The notes: a model not told the origin generated them from the sequence alone. 37,979 bases of DNA from Flavobacterium frigidimaris (GCA_900129595.1 FQWG01000031.1:1-37979); one strand, 5' to 3'. Positions 16,965 through 24,460 are shown, counted from the stretch's first letter. A program made the numbers and translations.

Positions 16965-18701
16965 ATGTTTAAGATAAAAAATAGAAATTGTAAAATAGTA
17001 AGTGTAATTGTTTTGATGATTGCTGTTTCGTCGTGTAAAAAAATTTCCCAGAAATCACAACCGATTGTGTATCCAGGCTATGCTGCTTTTGATTGGTTCG
17101 ATTACAAAGGAAAAGACGATGCTTATGCGAATATATCTCCATCTGACAATGACTATCTGAATCCAATTTTGGCTGGATTTTATCCTGATCCTACGATTTG
17201 CAGAGTTGGCGATACATTTTATTTGGTCAATTCTTCATTTTGCTATTTTCCGGGATTGCCTATTTTCGAAAGTACCGATTTGGTTCGCTGGAAACAAATA
17301 GGGAATATCATTGATCGTCCGGAGCAGGCTAATTTTGGAAATTCGAGATTATCGGGCGGCATGTACGCGCCTACGCTTCGCTATCATAACGGAACTTTTT
17401 ATGTGATCTGTACGAATGTAAGCGGAGTAGGTAATTTTATCGTTACGGCAAAAAATCCTGCCGGACCATGGTCGAACCCAATGGTGATTCCGGGAGTGGA
17501 CGGAATTGATCCGGATATCTTTTTTGACGATGACGGAAAGGTGTATATTACGCATAATGGGCCACCGCCAAATAATATTTCAGTTCATGACGGACACAGG
17601 GCGATTTATATGTTTGAATATGATTTGGCAAAGCAAAAGATTACCAGTGAACCAAAATTGGTCATTAACGGAGGAACGGATATGGCTATAAAACCAGTCT
17701 GGATCGAAGGTCCGCATGTGATTAAGAAAAATGGATATTATTATATGATTTGCGCCCAGGGTGGAACCGGTTATAATCATTCAGAGGTAGTTTTTAGAAG
17801 CAAAAACATTTACGGACCTTATGAAAGTTACAGCAATAACCCGATAATGACACAGACGCATTTAGACCCGAATCGTAAAAATGAAGTATCAACAACCGGG
17901 CATGCTGATTTTGTAGAACTGCCAAACGGAGATTGGTGGGCGGTATTTTTAGGCTGCAGACCGTACGGAATGGATTTGTACAATACAGGAAGAGAAACCT
18001 TTATGATGCCTGTAGAATGGAAAAATGACTGGCCAACAATTGTCGACGGAAACAAAGCAATCCCGATGATCAACAAACGCCCAAATTTGCCACTTGCAAA
18101 AGAAAAGACAGAGCCGACAAATGGAAATTTTGTTTCGCACGATGATTTTGAAAATAATAAATTAGATCTAAAGTGGAATTTTGTTCGAACACCTTCTGAA
18201 AAATGGTACGATTTGAAAGATGGAAAACTGCTGATAAAACCCCGAAAGGAATCCATTCATACTGAAACCAATTTTTCTTTTATTGGGAGAAGACAACAGC
18301 ATTTAAAATTTGAAGCCTCGACAAAATTAGAGTTTACACCAGAAGATGCTTTAGAAACGGCCGGTTTGGTAGCTTTTCAAAATGAAAAGAATTATTTGCT
18401 GATCGGAAAACGTCTAAATACAGAAGGAAAACAAGAGGTTTACCTGGAGAGAACGGCCAGTAAAATTAAGGATAGTGAATCTGAAATTCTAGCCAAAAAA
18501 GAACTTGCAGTAAATGCAACAGCACTTTTTGTAAAAATAGAGGGCAAAGGAAGGTATTATGATTTTTATTATAAAACCGCAGAAAAAGGCGAGTGGTCTT
18601 TATTAGCAAAAGATATTGATGGGATTATATTAAGTACAAAAGAAGCCGGAGGATTTGTAGGTACGTATTTGGCGATGTATACATCGAGTCATCATTTTTA
18701 G
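16965..18701 (+). CDS. GH43 xylosidase/arabinofuranosidase lipoprotein with C-terminal beta-sandwich
   Basis: 578 aa. Lipoprotein signal with Cys24 (AVSSC) followed by KKISQ, without a surface-export pattern, so probably periplasm-facing. After the linker FDWFDYKGKDDAYA comes the GH43 propeller: base Asp75 in FYPDPTI, Asp182 in GIDPDIFFDDDG, acid Glu248 in WIEGPHV. From about residue 385 a concanavalin-like C-terminal domain (DDFENNKLDLKWNFVRTPSE onward) of the GH43_C2 type follows, as in subfamilies 11/12. The end (GGFVGTYLAMYTSSHHF) seems about 10-20 residues shorter than I expect for the last strands, with a palindromic repeat 25 bp later. A copy of the CAACCGATTG motif lies inside codons 31-35. 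Specificity is not certain. Confidence 0.92.
   Translation: MFKIKNRNCKIVSVIVLMIAVSSCKKISQKSQPIVYPGYAAFDWFDYKGKDDAYANISPSDNDYLNPILAGFYPDPTICRVGDTFYLVNSSFCYFPGLPIFESTDLVRWKQIGNIIDRPEQANFGNSRLSGGMYAPTLRYHNGTFYVICTNVSGVGNFIVTAKNPAGPWSNPMVIPGVDGIDPDIFFDDDGKVYITHNGPPPNNISVHDGHRAIYMFEYDLAKQKITSEPKLVINGGTDMAIKPVWIEGPHVIKKNGYYYMICAQGGTGYNHSEVVFRSKNIYGPYESYSNNPIMTQTHLDPNRKNEVSTTGHADFVELPNGDWWAVFLGCRPYGMDLYNTGRETFMMPVEWKNDWPTIVDGNKAIPMINKRPNLPLAKEKTEPTNGNFVSHDDFENNKLDLKWNFVRTPSEKWYDLKDGKLLIKPRKESIHTETNFSFIGRRQQHLKFEASTKLEFTPEDALETAGLVAFQNEKNYLLIGKRLNTEGKQEVYLERTASKIKDSESEILAKKELAVNATALFVKIEGKGRYYDFYYKTAEKGEWSLLAKDIDGIILSTKEAGGFVGTYLAMYTSSHHF
17057..17068 (+). promoter_or_regulatory. Intragenic copy of the candidate LacI-type operator
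   Basis: ACAACCGATTGT, identical to the copy at 13549, lies 92 bp inside the lipoprotein GH43 gene. A bound repressor here could act as a roadblock to read-through from the transporter operon; a chance coding match cannot be excluded. Confidence 0.4.
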
Positions 18702-18726
18702 AAAATATTTTTTCTGTTCAGTCTGT

Positions 18727-18776
18727 TCATTGCGAGGAACGAATCAATCTCATACCAGAAAGGTTCCTCGCAATGA
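18727..18776. repeat. REP-like palindromic element
   Basis: Perfect 14-bp arms: TCATTGCGAGGAAC (18727-18740) and GTTCCTCGCAATGA (18763-18776), with a 22-nt loop containing AATCAATCTCATACC. The CATTGCGAGGAACGAA-x-CAATCTCA string is a type of dispersed palindrome I recall from many genomes, Flavobacterium included. It lies 25 bp after the lipoprotein GH43 stop and could also act as a transcript stabiliser or a weak terminator. Confidence 0.65.
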
Positions 18777-18885
18777 CAAGATGTTGTTTTACAACGGTTG
18801 CTGAGAGATAGTAGAGAAAATACTGGTTCGCCGCGATGAATACGCCCAAGTTATTAGTATTAGATGAGAAATATAAAAAAGCTAA

Positions 18886-18918
18886 CATTTTTATTATAAA
18901 AAGCATTTTTTTATAAAA
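18886..18918 (+). promoter_or_regulatory. AT-rich direct repeat before the GntR-type regulator
   Basis: CATTTTTATTATAAAA (18886-18901) and CATTTTTTTATAAAA (18904-18918) are two near-identical copies, each roughly palindromic, 38 bp before the regulator start. They could be an autoregulatory operator; the low complexity makes this tentative. The rest of the 254-bp gap contains only the REP-like element. Confidence 0.25.
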
Positions 18919-18955
18919 CAGGTTTACGTATATTAGCCTACCAGAACAGAACAGT

Positions 18956-19966
18956 ATGATTAGTGAAAATATAGACAAATTTGTCTTTACGATAAATCAC
19001 GATAGTGACATCCCGAAGTACCAGCAATTGGTCAACGGAATCAATAATGCGATTGCAGAAAACATTTTGCAGAAAGGAGATTTACTTCCTTCGGTAAATG
19101 CGATTTGCAAGACGAATCAGTTGTCAAGGGATACGGTTTTTAAGGCCTATTCTATTTTAAAAGATCAAAACAGCATTGATTCGGTGCCTAATAAGGGTTA
19201 TTATGTGTCGGGAGAAACGAGAAAAGTGCTTTTGGTATTGGATACTTTTAAAGCCTATAAAGAGGTTTTATACCATTCGTTTGTAAACAATTTGGGCGAT
19301 AATGTGATTACAGATGTGCAGTTTCATCATTATAATATTGATGTTTTTAAAACCATCATTAATAATAGTGTAGGGAAGTATTATAAATATGTAGTGATGA
19401 ATTTTGACCATAAAGAAGTATCGCCAACGTTAGACGTAATTGCAAATGAAAAGCTGTTGCTGATTGATTGGAACATTCACACACAAAAGCAGAATAATTA
19501 TGTTTTTCAGGATTTTGGAAAAGCATTTTATAACGCTCTGGAAGAGGCAGTAGATTTGTTTAGAAAGTATAAAAACATACAATTTATTTATCCAAATTAT
19601 ACGAATCATCCAAAAGAGACATTGGAGTTTTTTAAGAAGTTTTGTGGTGATTTTAATTTTGAATATAAAGTTATTACAGACCCAAAAAAGTTCAGTATCG
19701 AGAAAGGAATTGCTTATATCAGTGTGAGTGATCGCATTTTAGGGCACTTTTTAGAACAATGCAAAGAGAGAGAGCTAGAGCCTGGAACAGATGTTGGCTT
19801 TTTATCGTACAACGAAACGCCTATGAAGAAATTTATATACAAAGGGATTTCAGTTATTTCGACTGATTTCAAGGAATTAGGAACAAAAGCGGCAGGATTT
19901 ATCACAAACGATGAGGTAGTTCAGTGTTATGTGTCAACGAATTTAATTTTAAGAGAATCATTATAA
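18956..19966 (+). CDS. GntR-type regulator with LacI-like sensor domain (xylose-operon regulator candidate)
   Basis: 336 aa. Residues about 10-80 form a GntR winged helix: IPKYQQLVNGINNAIAENIL, KGDLLPSVNAICKTNQLSRD, then VPNKGYYVSG. The rest is not a UTRA or FadR domain. It resembles a periplasmic-binding-protein/LacI-type effector domain (RKVLLVLDTFKAYKEVLYHS, then late KAAGFITNDEVVQCYVSTNL). This chimeric layout is known from Bacillus AraR. Only 3 bp separate it from xylulokinase, and xylose isomerase follows, so it most likely senses xylose and controls this operon. No copy of the CAACCGATTG motif lies upstream, so it probably reads a different site. Confidence 0.88.
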   Translation: MISENIDKFVFTINHDSDIPKYQQLVNGINNAIAENILQKGDLLPSVNAICKTNQLSRDTVFKAYSILKDQNSIDSVPNKGYYVSGETRKVLLVLDTFKAYKEVLYHSFVNNLGDNVITDVQFHHYNIDVFKTIINNSVGKYYKYVVMNFDHKEVSPTLDVIANEKLLLIDWNIHTQKQNNYVFQDFGKAFYNALEEAVDLFRKYKNIQFIYPNYTNHPKETLEFFKKFCGDFNFEYKVITDPKKFSIEKGIAYISVSDRILGHFLEQCKERELEPGTDVGFLSYNETPMKKFIYKGISVISTDFKELGTKAAGFITNDEVVQCYVSTNLILRESL

Positions 19967-19969
19967 GTT

Positions 19970-21454
19970 ATGTATTATATAGGATATGATATTGGAAGTT
20001 CTTCAGTTAAGGTTGCCTTGACAGAAGCTGCAACAGGAAAAAAAATAATCGTTTTGAATGAACCGCAAAGCGAAATGGAAATTGTCTCATTGCATCCGGA
20101 TTGGGCAGAACAGGATCCTGAAATTTGGTGGCAGCACATATGTGTGGCAACCAAAAGAGCGATTCGGGAAGCCAATATAGAAGCGTCTAAAATTCAGGGA
20201 ATTGGGATCTCTTATCAAATGCACGGATTGGTTATTGTGGATAAAGACGGAAATGCGCTTCGAAATTCTATTATTTGGTGTGACAGCCGTGCGGTTGAAA
20301 TTGGGAATACTGCTTTCTCTGAAATCGGACAGGAAAAATGTATGGAACATTTGCTGAATTCTCCCGGAAATTTTACCGCTTCGAAACTAAAATGGGTCAA
20401 GGAAAATGAACCCGAAATTTACAAACAGGTATACAAATACATGTTGCCGGGAGATTATATCGCCTACAAATTGACGGGAGACATTACAACTACAAAAAAC
20501 GGTTTGTCTGAAGGAATGCTTTGGGATTATAAAGAAAATAAAGTAGCCAATTGGTTGCTCGATTACTACGGAATCGATCCCTCATTGACACCTGATATTG
20601 TAGAGAATTTTACGAATCAGGGCGTTTTAAACGAAAAAGGCGCTAAAGAATCAGGACTTCCTATAGGTATTCCGGTTGTGTACAGAGCGGGAGATCAGCC
20701 TAATAATGCCTTGTCATTAAATGTATTGAATCCGGGTGAAGTTGCGGCAACAGGCGGGACTTCAGGGGTTTTTTATGCGGTCGGCGAAATGACTTCAGGA
20801 AAAAGCACCAGAGTCAACAATTTTGTACATGTAAACTACGAATTAGAAACGCCAAGAATTGGTAAATTATTAAACATCAACGGAGCCGGAATTCAGTACC
20901 GCTGGCTGCGAAATAATATGGGCGATGAAACCTATGAATCGATGAACCGAAAAGCATCTAAAATTGAAGTTGGTTCAGAAGGAGTAGTGGTGATTCCGTT
21001 TGGGAATGGTGCCGAGCGTATGTTCAACAACAAAAACATCGGAACACACTTTTTAAACCTCAACTTAAATATTCACAACAGTGCACATTTGTTCAGGGCT
21101 TCGCTGGAAGGAATTGCTTTTTCGTTTGTGTACGGAATGGAATGTCTAAAAGAGGACAATGCCACCATAAATGTGATTAGAGCGGGGAATGATAATTTAT
21201 TTCGTTCAGAGATTTTTTCGAATACCGTCGCAACATTAATTGGACACGAGATCGAAATTTATAATACAACAGGAGCAGTAGGCGCGGCAAGAGCAGTAGG
21301 TCTAAAAGATGGTGATTACAATAAATTTGGTTCAAGCATTACGACCAATGATCATGTTATGACCTTTTTGCCCTTAAAAAATGCAGCACCTTACGAGAAC
21401 GCGTATCAAAAATGGAAACAAGAATTAGAATTTATATTAACACATAAAAAATAA
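19970..21454 (+). CDS. xylB: Xylulokinase
   Basis: 494 aa FGGY-family kinase that phosphorylates D-xylulose to xylulose 5-phosphate with ATP. N-terminal phosphate-binding MYYIGYDIGSSSVKVALTEA, SYQMHGLV (substrate-binding region of xylulokinases), IIWCDSRA, catalytic Asp242 in RAGDQPNNAL, and the C-terminal ATP-binding part with GGTSGVFYAVGE and TTGAVGAARAVG. The length is normal. It is the second gene of the gntR-xylB-xylA operon, 3 bp after the regulator and 4 bp before xylA, so translational coupling is likely. The context with xylose isomerase makes xylulose the substrate rather than ribulose or gluconate. Confidence 0.95.
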   Translation: MYYIGYDIGSSSVKVALTEAATGKKIIVLNEPQSEMEIVSLHPDWAEQDPEIWWQHICVATKRAIREANIEASKIQGIGISYQMHGLVIVDKDGNALRNSIIWCDSRAVEIGNTAFSEIGQEKCMEHLLNSPGNFTASKLKWVKENEPEIYKQVYKYMLPGDYIAYKLTGDITTTKNGLSEGMLWDYKENKVANWLLDYYGIDPSLTPDIVENFTNQGVLNEKGAKESGLPIGIPVVYRAGDQPNNALSLNVLNPGEVAATGGTSGVFYAVGEMTSGKSTRVNNFVHVNYELETPRIGKLLNINGAGIQYRWLRNNMGDETYESMNRKASKIEVGSEGVVVIPFGNGAERMFNNKNIGTHFLNLNLNIHNSAHLFRASLEGIAFSFVYGMECLKEDNATINVIRAGNDNLFRSEIFSNTVATLIGHEIEIYNTTGAVGAARAVGLKDGDYNKFGSSITTNDHVMTFLPLKNAAPYENAYQKWKQELEFILTHKK

Positions 21455-21458
21455 AAAA

Positions 21459-22784
21459 ATGATAGTTTTAGGCAATAAAGAATACTACAAAGGTATTGGT
21501 CAAATTAAATTTGAAGGCAAAGATTCAGATAATCCATTAGCATTTAAATACTACAATCCGGATCAGATCGTAGCAGGAAAAACAATGCGCGAACATTTTA
21601 GATTTGCCATTGCATACTGGCATACCTTCTGCGGACAAGGAAGTGATCCGTTTGGTCCGGGAACACAAACTTTTGCCTGGGACCAATCTTCAGATCCTAT
21701 TCAGGCAGCGAAAGATAAAGCCGATGCAGCGTTTGAGTTTATCAGTAAAATGGGCTTTGATTATTTCTGTTTTCACGATTATGATTTAGTGGCTGAAGGA
21801 CCAACTTTTGCTGAATCAGAAAAACGTCTGGCAGCAATTACAGAATACCTTAAACAGAAAAAAGCAGAATCCGGAATTAAATTGCTTTGGGGAACATCTA
21901 ACTGTTTCTCGAATCCAAGATTTATGAACGGTGCAGCAACCAACCCGGATTTTAATGTGGTAGCAAGAGCCGGAGGTCAGGTAAAACTGGCTTTAGATGC
22001 AACGATTGCTTTAGATGGTGAAAACTACGTTTTCTGGGGCGGACGTGAAGGTTATATGTCGTTGTTGAATACTGATATGGGCAGAGAACTGGATCACATG
22101 GCACAATTCCTGACAATGTCAAGGGATTACGCAAGAGCACAAGGTTTTAAAGGAACTTTCTTTATTGAGCCAAAACCAATGGAGCCATCGAAGCACCAAT
22201 ATGATTTTGACTCGGCAACTGCAATTGGATTCTTAAAAGAGTATGGTTTAGATAAAGATTTCAAAATCAATATCGAAGTAAACCATGCAACATTGGCACA
22301 ACATACTTTTCAGCATGAATTAGAAGTAGCTGCGAAAGCCGGAATGTTAGGAAGTATCGATGCCAACAGAGGTGATTATCAAAACGGTTGGGATACAGAC
22401 CAGTTCCCGAACAACATTCAGGAAACTACAGAAGCAATGTTGGTATTCTTAAAAGCAGGCGGATTACAAGGTGGCGGAGTAAACTTCGATGCTAAAATCA
22501 GAAGAAATTCAACAGATTTGGAGGATGTTTTCCACGCTCACATTGGTGGTGCTGATACTTTTGCAAGAGCTTTATTGACAGCTGACAAAATTATCACTTC
22601 TTCACCATACGAAAAACTGAGAAAAGAAAGATACAGCTCATTTGATTCCGGAAAAGGAAAAGATTTCGCTGACGGAAAATTAAACCTGAAAGATTTGTAC
22701 GCGATCGCACATGATAACGGAGAATTAAATCTTCAAAGCGGAAAACAGGAATTGTTCGAAAATATCATCAATCAATATATTTAG
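21459..22784 (+). CDS. xylA: Xylose isomerase
   Basis: 441 aa, class II xylose isomerase size. It interconverts D-xylose and D-xylulose in the cytoplasm using two divalent metals. Signatures: AYWHTFCGQGSDPFGPGTQ, catalytic His106 in FCFHDYDL, WGGREGY, metal ligand Glu237 in FIEPKPMEPSKHQYD, NHATLAQHTFQHE, GSIDANRGD and HIGGADTFARALL. All key residues are present. It ends the operon 6 bp before a strong terminator. An unusually high share of preferred codons and long uniform A/T-ending codon runs suggests high expression, though I did not compute this. Confidence 0.97.
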   Translation: MIVLGNKEYYKGIGQIKFEGKDSDNPLAFKYYNPDQIVAGKTMREHFRFAIAYWHTFCGQGSDPFGPGTQTFAWDQSSDPIQAAKDKADAAFEFISKMGFDYFCFHDYDLVAEGPTFAESEKRLAAITEYLKQKKAESGIKLLWGTSNCFSNPRFMNGAATNPDFNVVARAGGQVKLALDATIALDGENYVFWGGREGYMSLLNTDMGRELDHMAQFLTMSRDYARAQGFKGTFFIEPKPMEPSKHQYDFDSATAIGFLKEYGLDKDFKINIEVNHATLAQHTFQHELEVAAKAGMLGSIDANRGDYQNGWDTDQFPNNIQETTEAMLVFLKAGGLQGGGVNFDAKIRRNSTDLEDVFHAHIGGADTFARALLTADKIITSSPYEKLRKERYSSFDSGKGKDFADGKLNLKDLYAIAHDNGELNLQSGKQELFENIINQYI

Positions 22785-22790
22785 CACAAG

Positions 22791-22830
22791 AAGACCTAAC
22801 AGGTATTAAATCCTGTTAGGTCTTTAATTA
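22791..22830 (+). terminator. Rho-independent terminator after xylA
   Basis: Perfect 13-bp stem AAGACCTAACAGG (22791-22803) with CCTGTTAGGTCTT (22812-22824), 8-nt loop, then a short T/A-rich tail. It closes the gntR-xylB-xylA operon. Confidence 0.85.
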
Positions 22831-23304
22831 AAATTTATTAGTGGGAAAATTCGAAAAGAATAGCAATATTAAAATAGTATAGCCGTAGAAAGTAATAATC
22901 GATTTGATACTTATATCACTATTTTTTTAACGTTTTCAGATGAATTACGGGAATGCTGTATTACGATTATGACGAGTTTTTTATCGTTTGTATTAGGAAA
23001 TAGATTGAAGGTTTAGTTACTATTTTTTAGTTCGGATGAAAAGAAAGTCAGTTCATGAAAAAAATGAGTCTAGTTTGTTGTTTCGACGGAGGAGAAATCA
23101 CACAAGCAGCTCGACAAAGATTTTCTCTTTTGGTTGCGGAATTTCTAATGTGATTGTCCTTTCGTTACGGTGACAGGATTGTGCTGAAACTGCATTTGTG
23201 AACGAATCTTGCGGTTTTTCTCCACAAGTTATTAAAATCTACAAAGCACATTTTTCACTCACTAAAACTTTACTACTAACCAATAACCTTAAACCAAAAA
23301 ACTT
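22831..23304. other. Gene-free spacer between xylA and transaldolase
   Basis: No supportable gene in these 474 bp. It contains the degenerate interspersed repeat at 23081-23176. A 32-codon frame near 23055 lies mostly within that repeat and is rejected. The last 100 bp before transaldolase are AT-rich and presumably hold its promoter, but no good TAnnTTTG box is visible. Confidence 0.6.
23081..23176. repeat. Degenerate interspersed palindromic repeat
   Basis: The left half TTTCGACGGAGGAGAAATCA and the right half TGTGATTGTCCTTTCGTTAC are imperfect inverted copies (AATCACA at 23096-23102 pairs with TGTGATT at 23149-23155), with an inner CAAAGA/TCTTTTG pair. The TTTCGACGNAGGAGAAATCAC string resembles a dispersed element I recall from Flavobacterium-type genomes. 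The arms have diverged, so it appears old. Confidence 0.45.
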
Positions 23305-23961
23305 ATGAAATTTTTTATAGATACGGCTAACTTAGAAGACATCAAAGAAGCTCAGGCTTTGGGAGTCCTGGATGGCGTTACAACAAATCCGTCTTTGATG
23401 GCCAAAGAAGGCATTACAGGAAAAGACAATATTTTGAAACATTACCTGGATATTTGCAATATTGTAGACGGCGATGTTTCGGCAGAAGTGATTTCTATCG
23501 ATTTTGAAGGAATGATTAGAGAAGGCGAAGAACTGGCCGCTTTGCATCCGCAGATTGTGGTAAAGTTACCGATGATCGCAGACGGTGTAAAAGCCTGTAA
23601 ATATTTCTCGTCTAAAGGTATCAGAACAAATGTTACCTTAGTATTTTCGGCAGGTCAGGCCTTGTTGGCAGCAAAAGCAGGTGCGACTTACGTTTCTCCT
23701 TTTTTAGGAAGACTGGATGATATCTCAACAGACGGAATGCATCTCATTGCGGAGATCAGGGAAATTTATGACAATTACGATTATCAGACCCAAATCCTTT
23801 CGGCCTCAATCAGGCATACCATGCATATTGTCAATTGTGCAAAAGTGGGATCAGATGTTATGACGGGACCACTCTCTGCAATCAAAGGATTGCTAAAACA
23901 TCCTTTAACAGATATTGGTTTAAATCAATTTATAGAAGATGCAAAAAAGATGAAATTGTAA
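23305..23961 (+). CDS. tal: Transaldolase, small FSA/TalC-type
   Basis: 218 aa, the size of the compact bacterial transaldolase/fructose-6-phosphate aldolase family. Sequence: MKFFIDTANLEDIKEAQALG, VTTNPSLMAKEG, Schiff-base Lys87 in IVVKLPM, TNVTLVFSAGQALLAAKAGA, SPFLGRLDD, SASIRH. It belongs to the non-oxidative pentose phosphate pathway, where xylulose 5-phosphate from XylB is converted to glycolytic intermediates; transketolase is not in the window. The Arg/Tyr pattern does not let me exclude FSA-type aldolase activity. It stands alone, with gaps of 520 bp before and 611 bp after, and its own terminator, which suggests independent expression. Confidence 0.92.
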   Translation: MKFFIDTANLEDIKEAQALGVLDGVTTNPSLMAKEGITGKDNILKHYLDICNIVDGDVSAEVISIDFEGMIREGEELAALHPQIVVKLPMIADGVKACKYFSSKGIRTNVTLVFSAGQALLAAKAGATYVSPFLGRLDDISTDGMHLIAEIREIYDNYDYQTQILSASIRHTMHIVNCAKVGSDVMTGPLSAIKGLLKHPLTDIGLNQFIEDAKKMKL

Positions 23962-24021
23962 GTGTTTTACAGTGAAATAAAATTGATATTTTAGTTACAT
24001 TTTATGTAACAAATTACAAAG

Positions 24022-24053
24022 TCCTTTCAATTCGTTTTGAGAGGATTTTTTTT
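24022..24053 (+). terminator. Rho-independent terminator after transaldolase
   Basis: TCCTTTCAA (24022-24030) pairs with TTGAGAGGA (24037-24045) with one G-U pair and a 6-nt loop TTCGTT, followed by eight T. Well-formed. Confidence 0.8.
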
Positions 24054-24062
24054 GCTTTACAA

Positions 24063-24074
24063 GCAACCGATTGT
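24063..24074 (+). promoter_or_regulatory. Candidate LacI-type operator, distal copy upstream of susC
   Basis: GCAACCGATTGT, 10 bp after the transaldolase terminator and 360 bp (start to start) before the second susC copy. It has no -7 box at the usual distance and may be an auxiliary looping site. Confidence 0.55.
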
Positions 24075-24420
24075 CTCTTTCGCTCTTTTTTAAATAGTTA
24101 GCGTCTTTATTGCTAAAATATTGTTATTGAAGAGGCTAAAGCGGGTTAAACGTCATTTTATTTACTTTTTTACTTTATTTTAGTGCTATTTTTTGTAATT
24201 CAATTTTGATTAAATTGAGTTGAAATTGAGTTGAAATTGAAAAAACAGGCATTTTTTTCTTTTTATGTTTTTTTTAAGATTTTAGAAGAAATGATTTATT
24301 ATCTCTAACGTTTTCGTAACTCAGAATGCTTATTTTGATATATGTTTAATATTTTATAATTATTTATAACTAATGCGTTTTTTTTAGTCGATATTTTTTA
24401 ATAATTCTAAAAAATAATTA
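24075..24420. other. AT-rich gene-free spacer between the two susC operators
   Basis: No coding region is visible. It contains a tandem repeat of the 11-mer AAATTGAGTTG (24212-24240, about 2.6 copies) and many T-runs. The length and position would allow a small RNA upstream of susC, but I see no promoter plus terminator pair that supports one. Confidence 0.4.
24212..24240 (+). repeat. 11-bp tandem repeat upstream of susC
   Basis: AAATTGAGTTG at 24212-24222 and 24223-24233, followed by AAATTGA. The 11-bp period places the copies on nearly the same helical face, as in phased binding sites or bent DNA; slippage in AT-rich DNA is an alternative. Confidence 0.6.
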
Positions 24421-24422
24421 AC

Positions 24423-24434
24423 GCAACCGATTGT
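24423..24434 (+). promoter_or_regulatory. Candidate LacI-type operator overlapping the susC -33 element
   Basis: GCAACCGATTGT. Its TTG (24431-24433) is exactly 19 bp from TATATTTG (24453-24460), so binding would cover the -33 element of the predicted susC promoter. Confidence 0.65.
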
Positions 24435-24460
24435 GTATTGTTGTTTTTTATATATATTTG
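24431..24460 (+). promoter_or_regulatory. Predicted susC promoter
   Basis: -33 TTG at 24431-24433, 19-bp spacer, -7 box TATATTTG at 24453-24460: a full match to the Bacteroidota TTG-N19-TAnnTTTG pattern. The start of transcription should be near 24467, leaving a leader of about 106 nt before the susC ATG. Confidence 0.7.

Noticed and set aside
17828..18256. 142-codon antisense frame inside the lipoprotein GH43
   Set aside because: Shadow of the conserved GH43 gene; Ser/Phe-rich composition, no start signal or conserved motif.
18791..18802. ACAACGGTTGCT as a further operator
   Set aside because: It lacks one base of the symmetric core, so the half-site spacing is wrong.
23055..23153. 32-codon reading frame in the xylA-tal spacer
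   Set aside because: It coincides with the degenerate interspersed repeat and has no conserved features.
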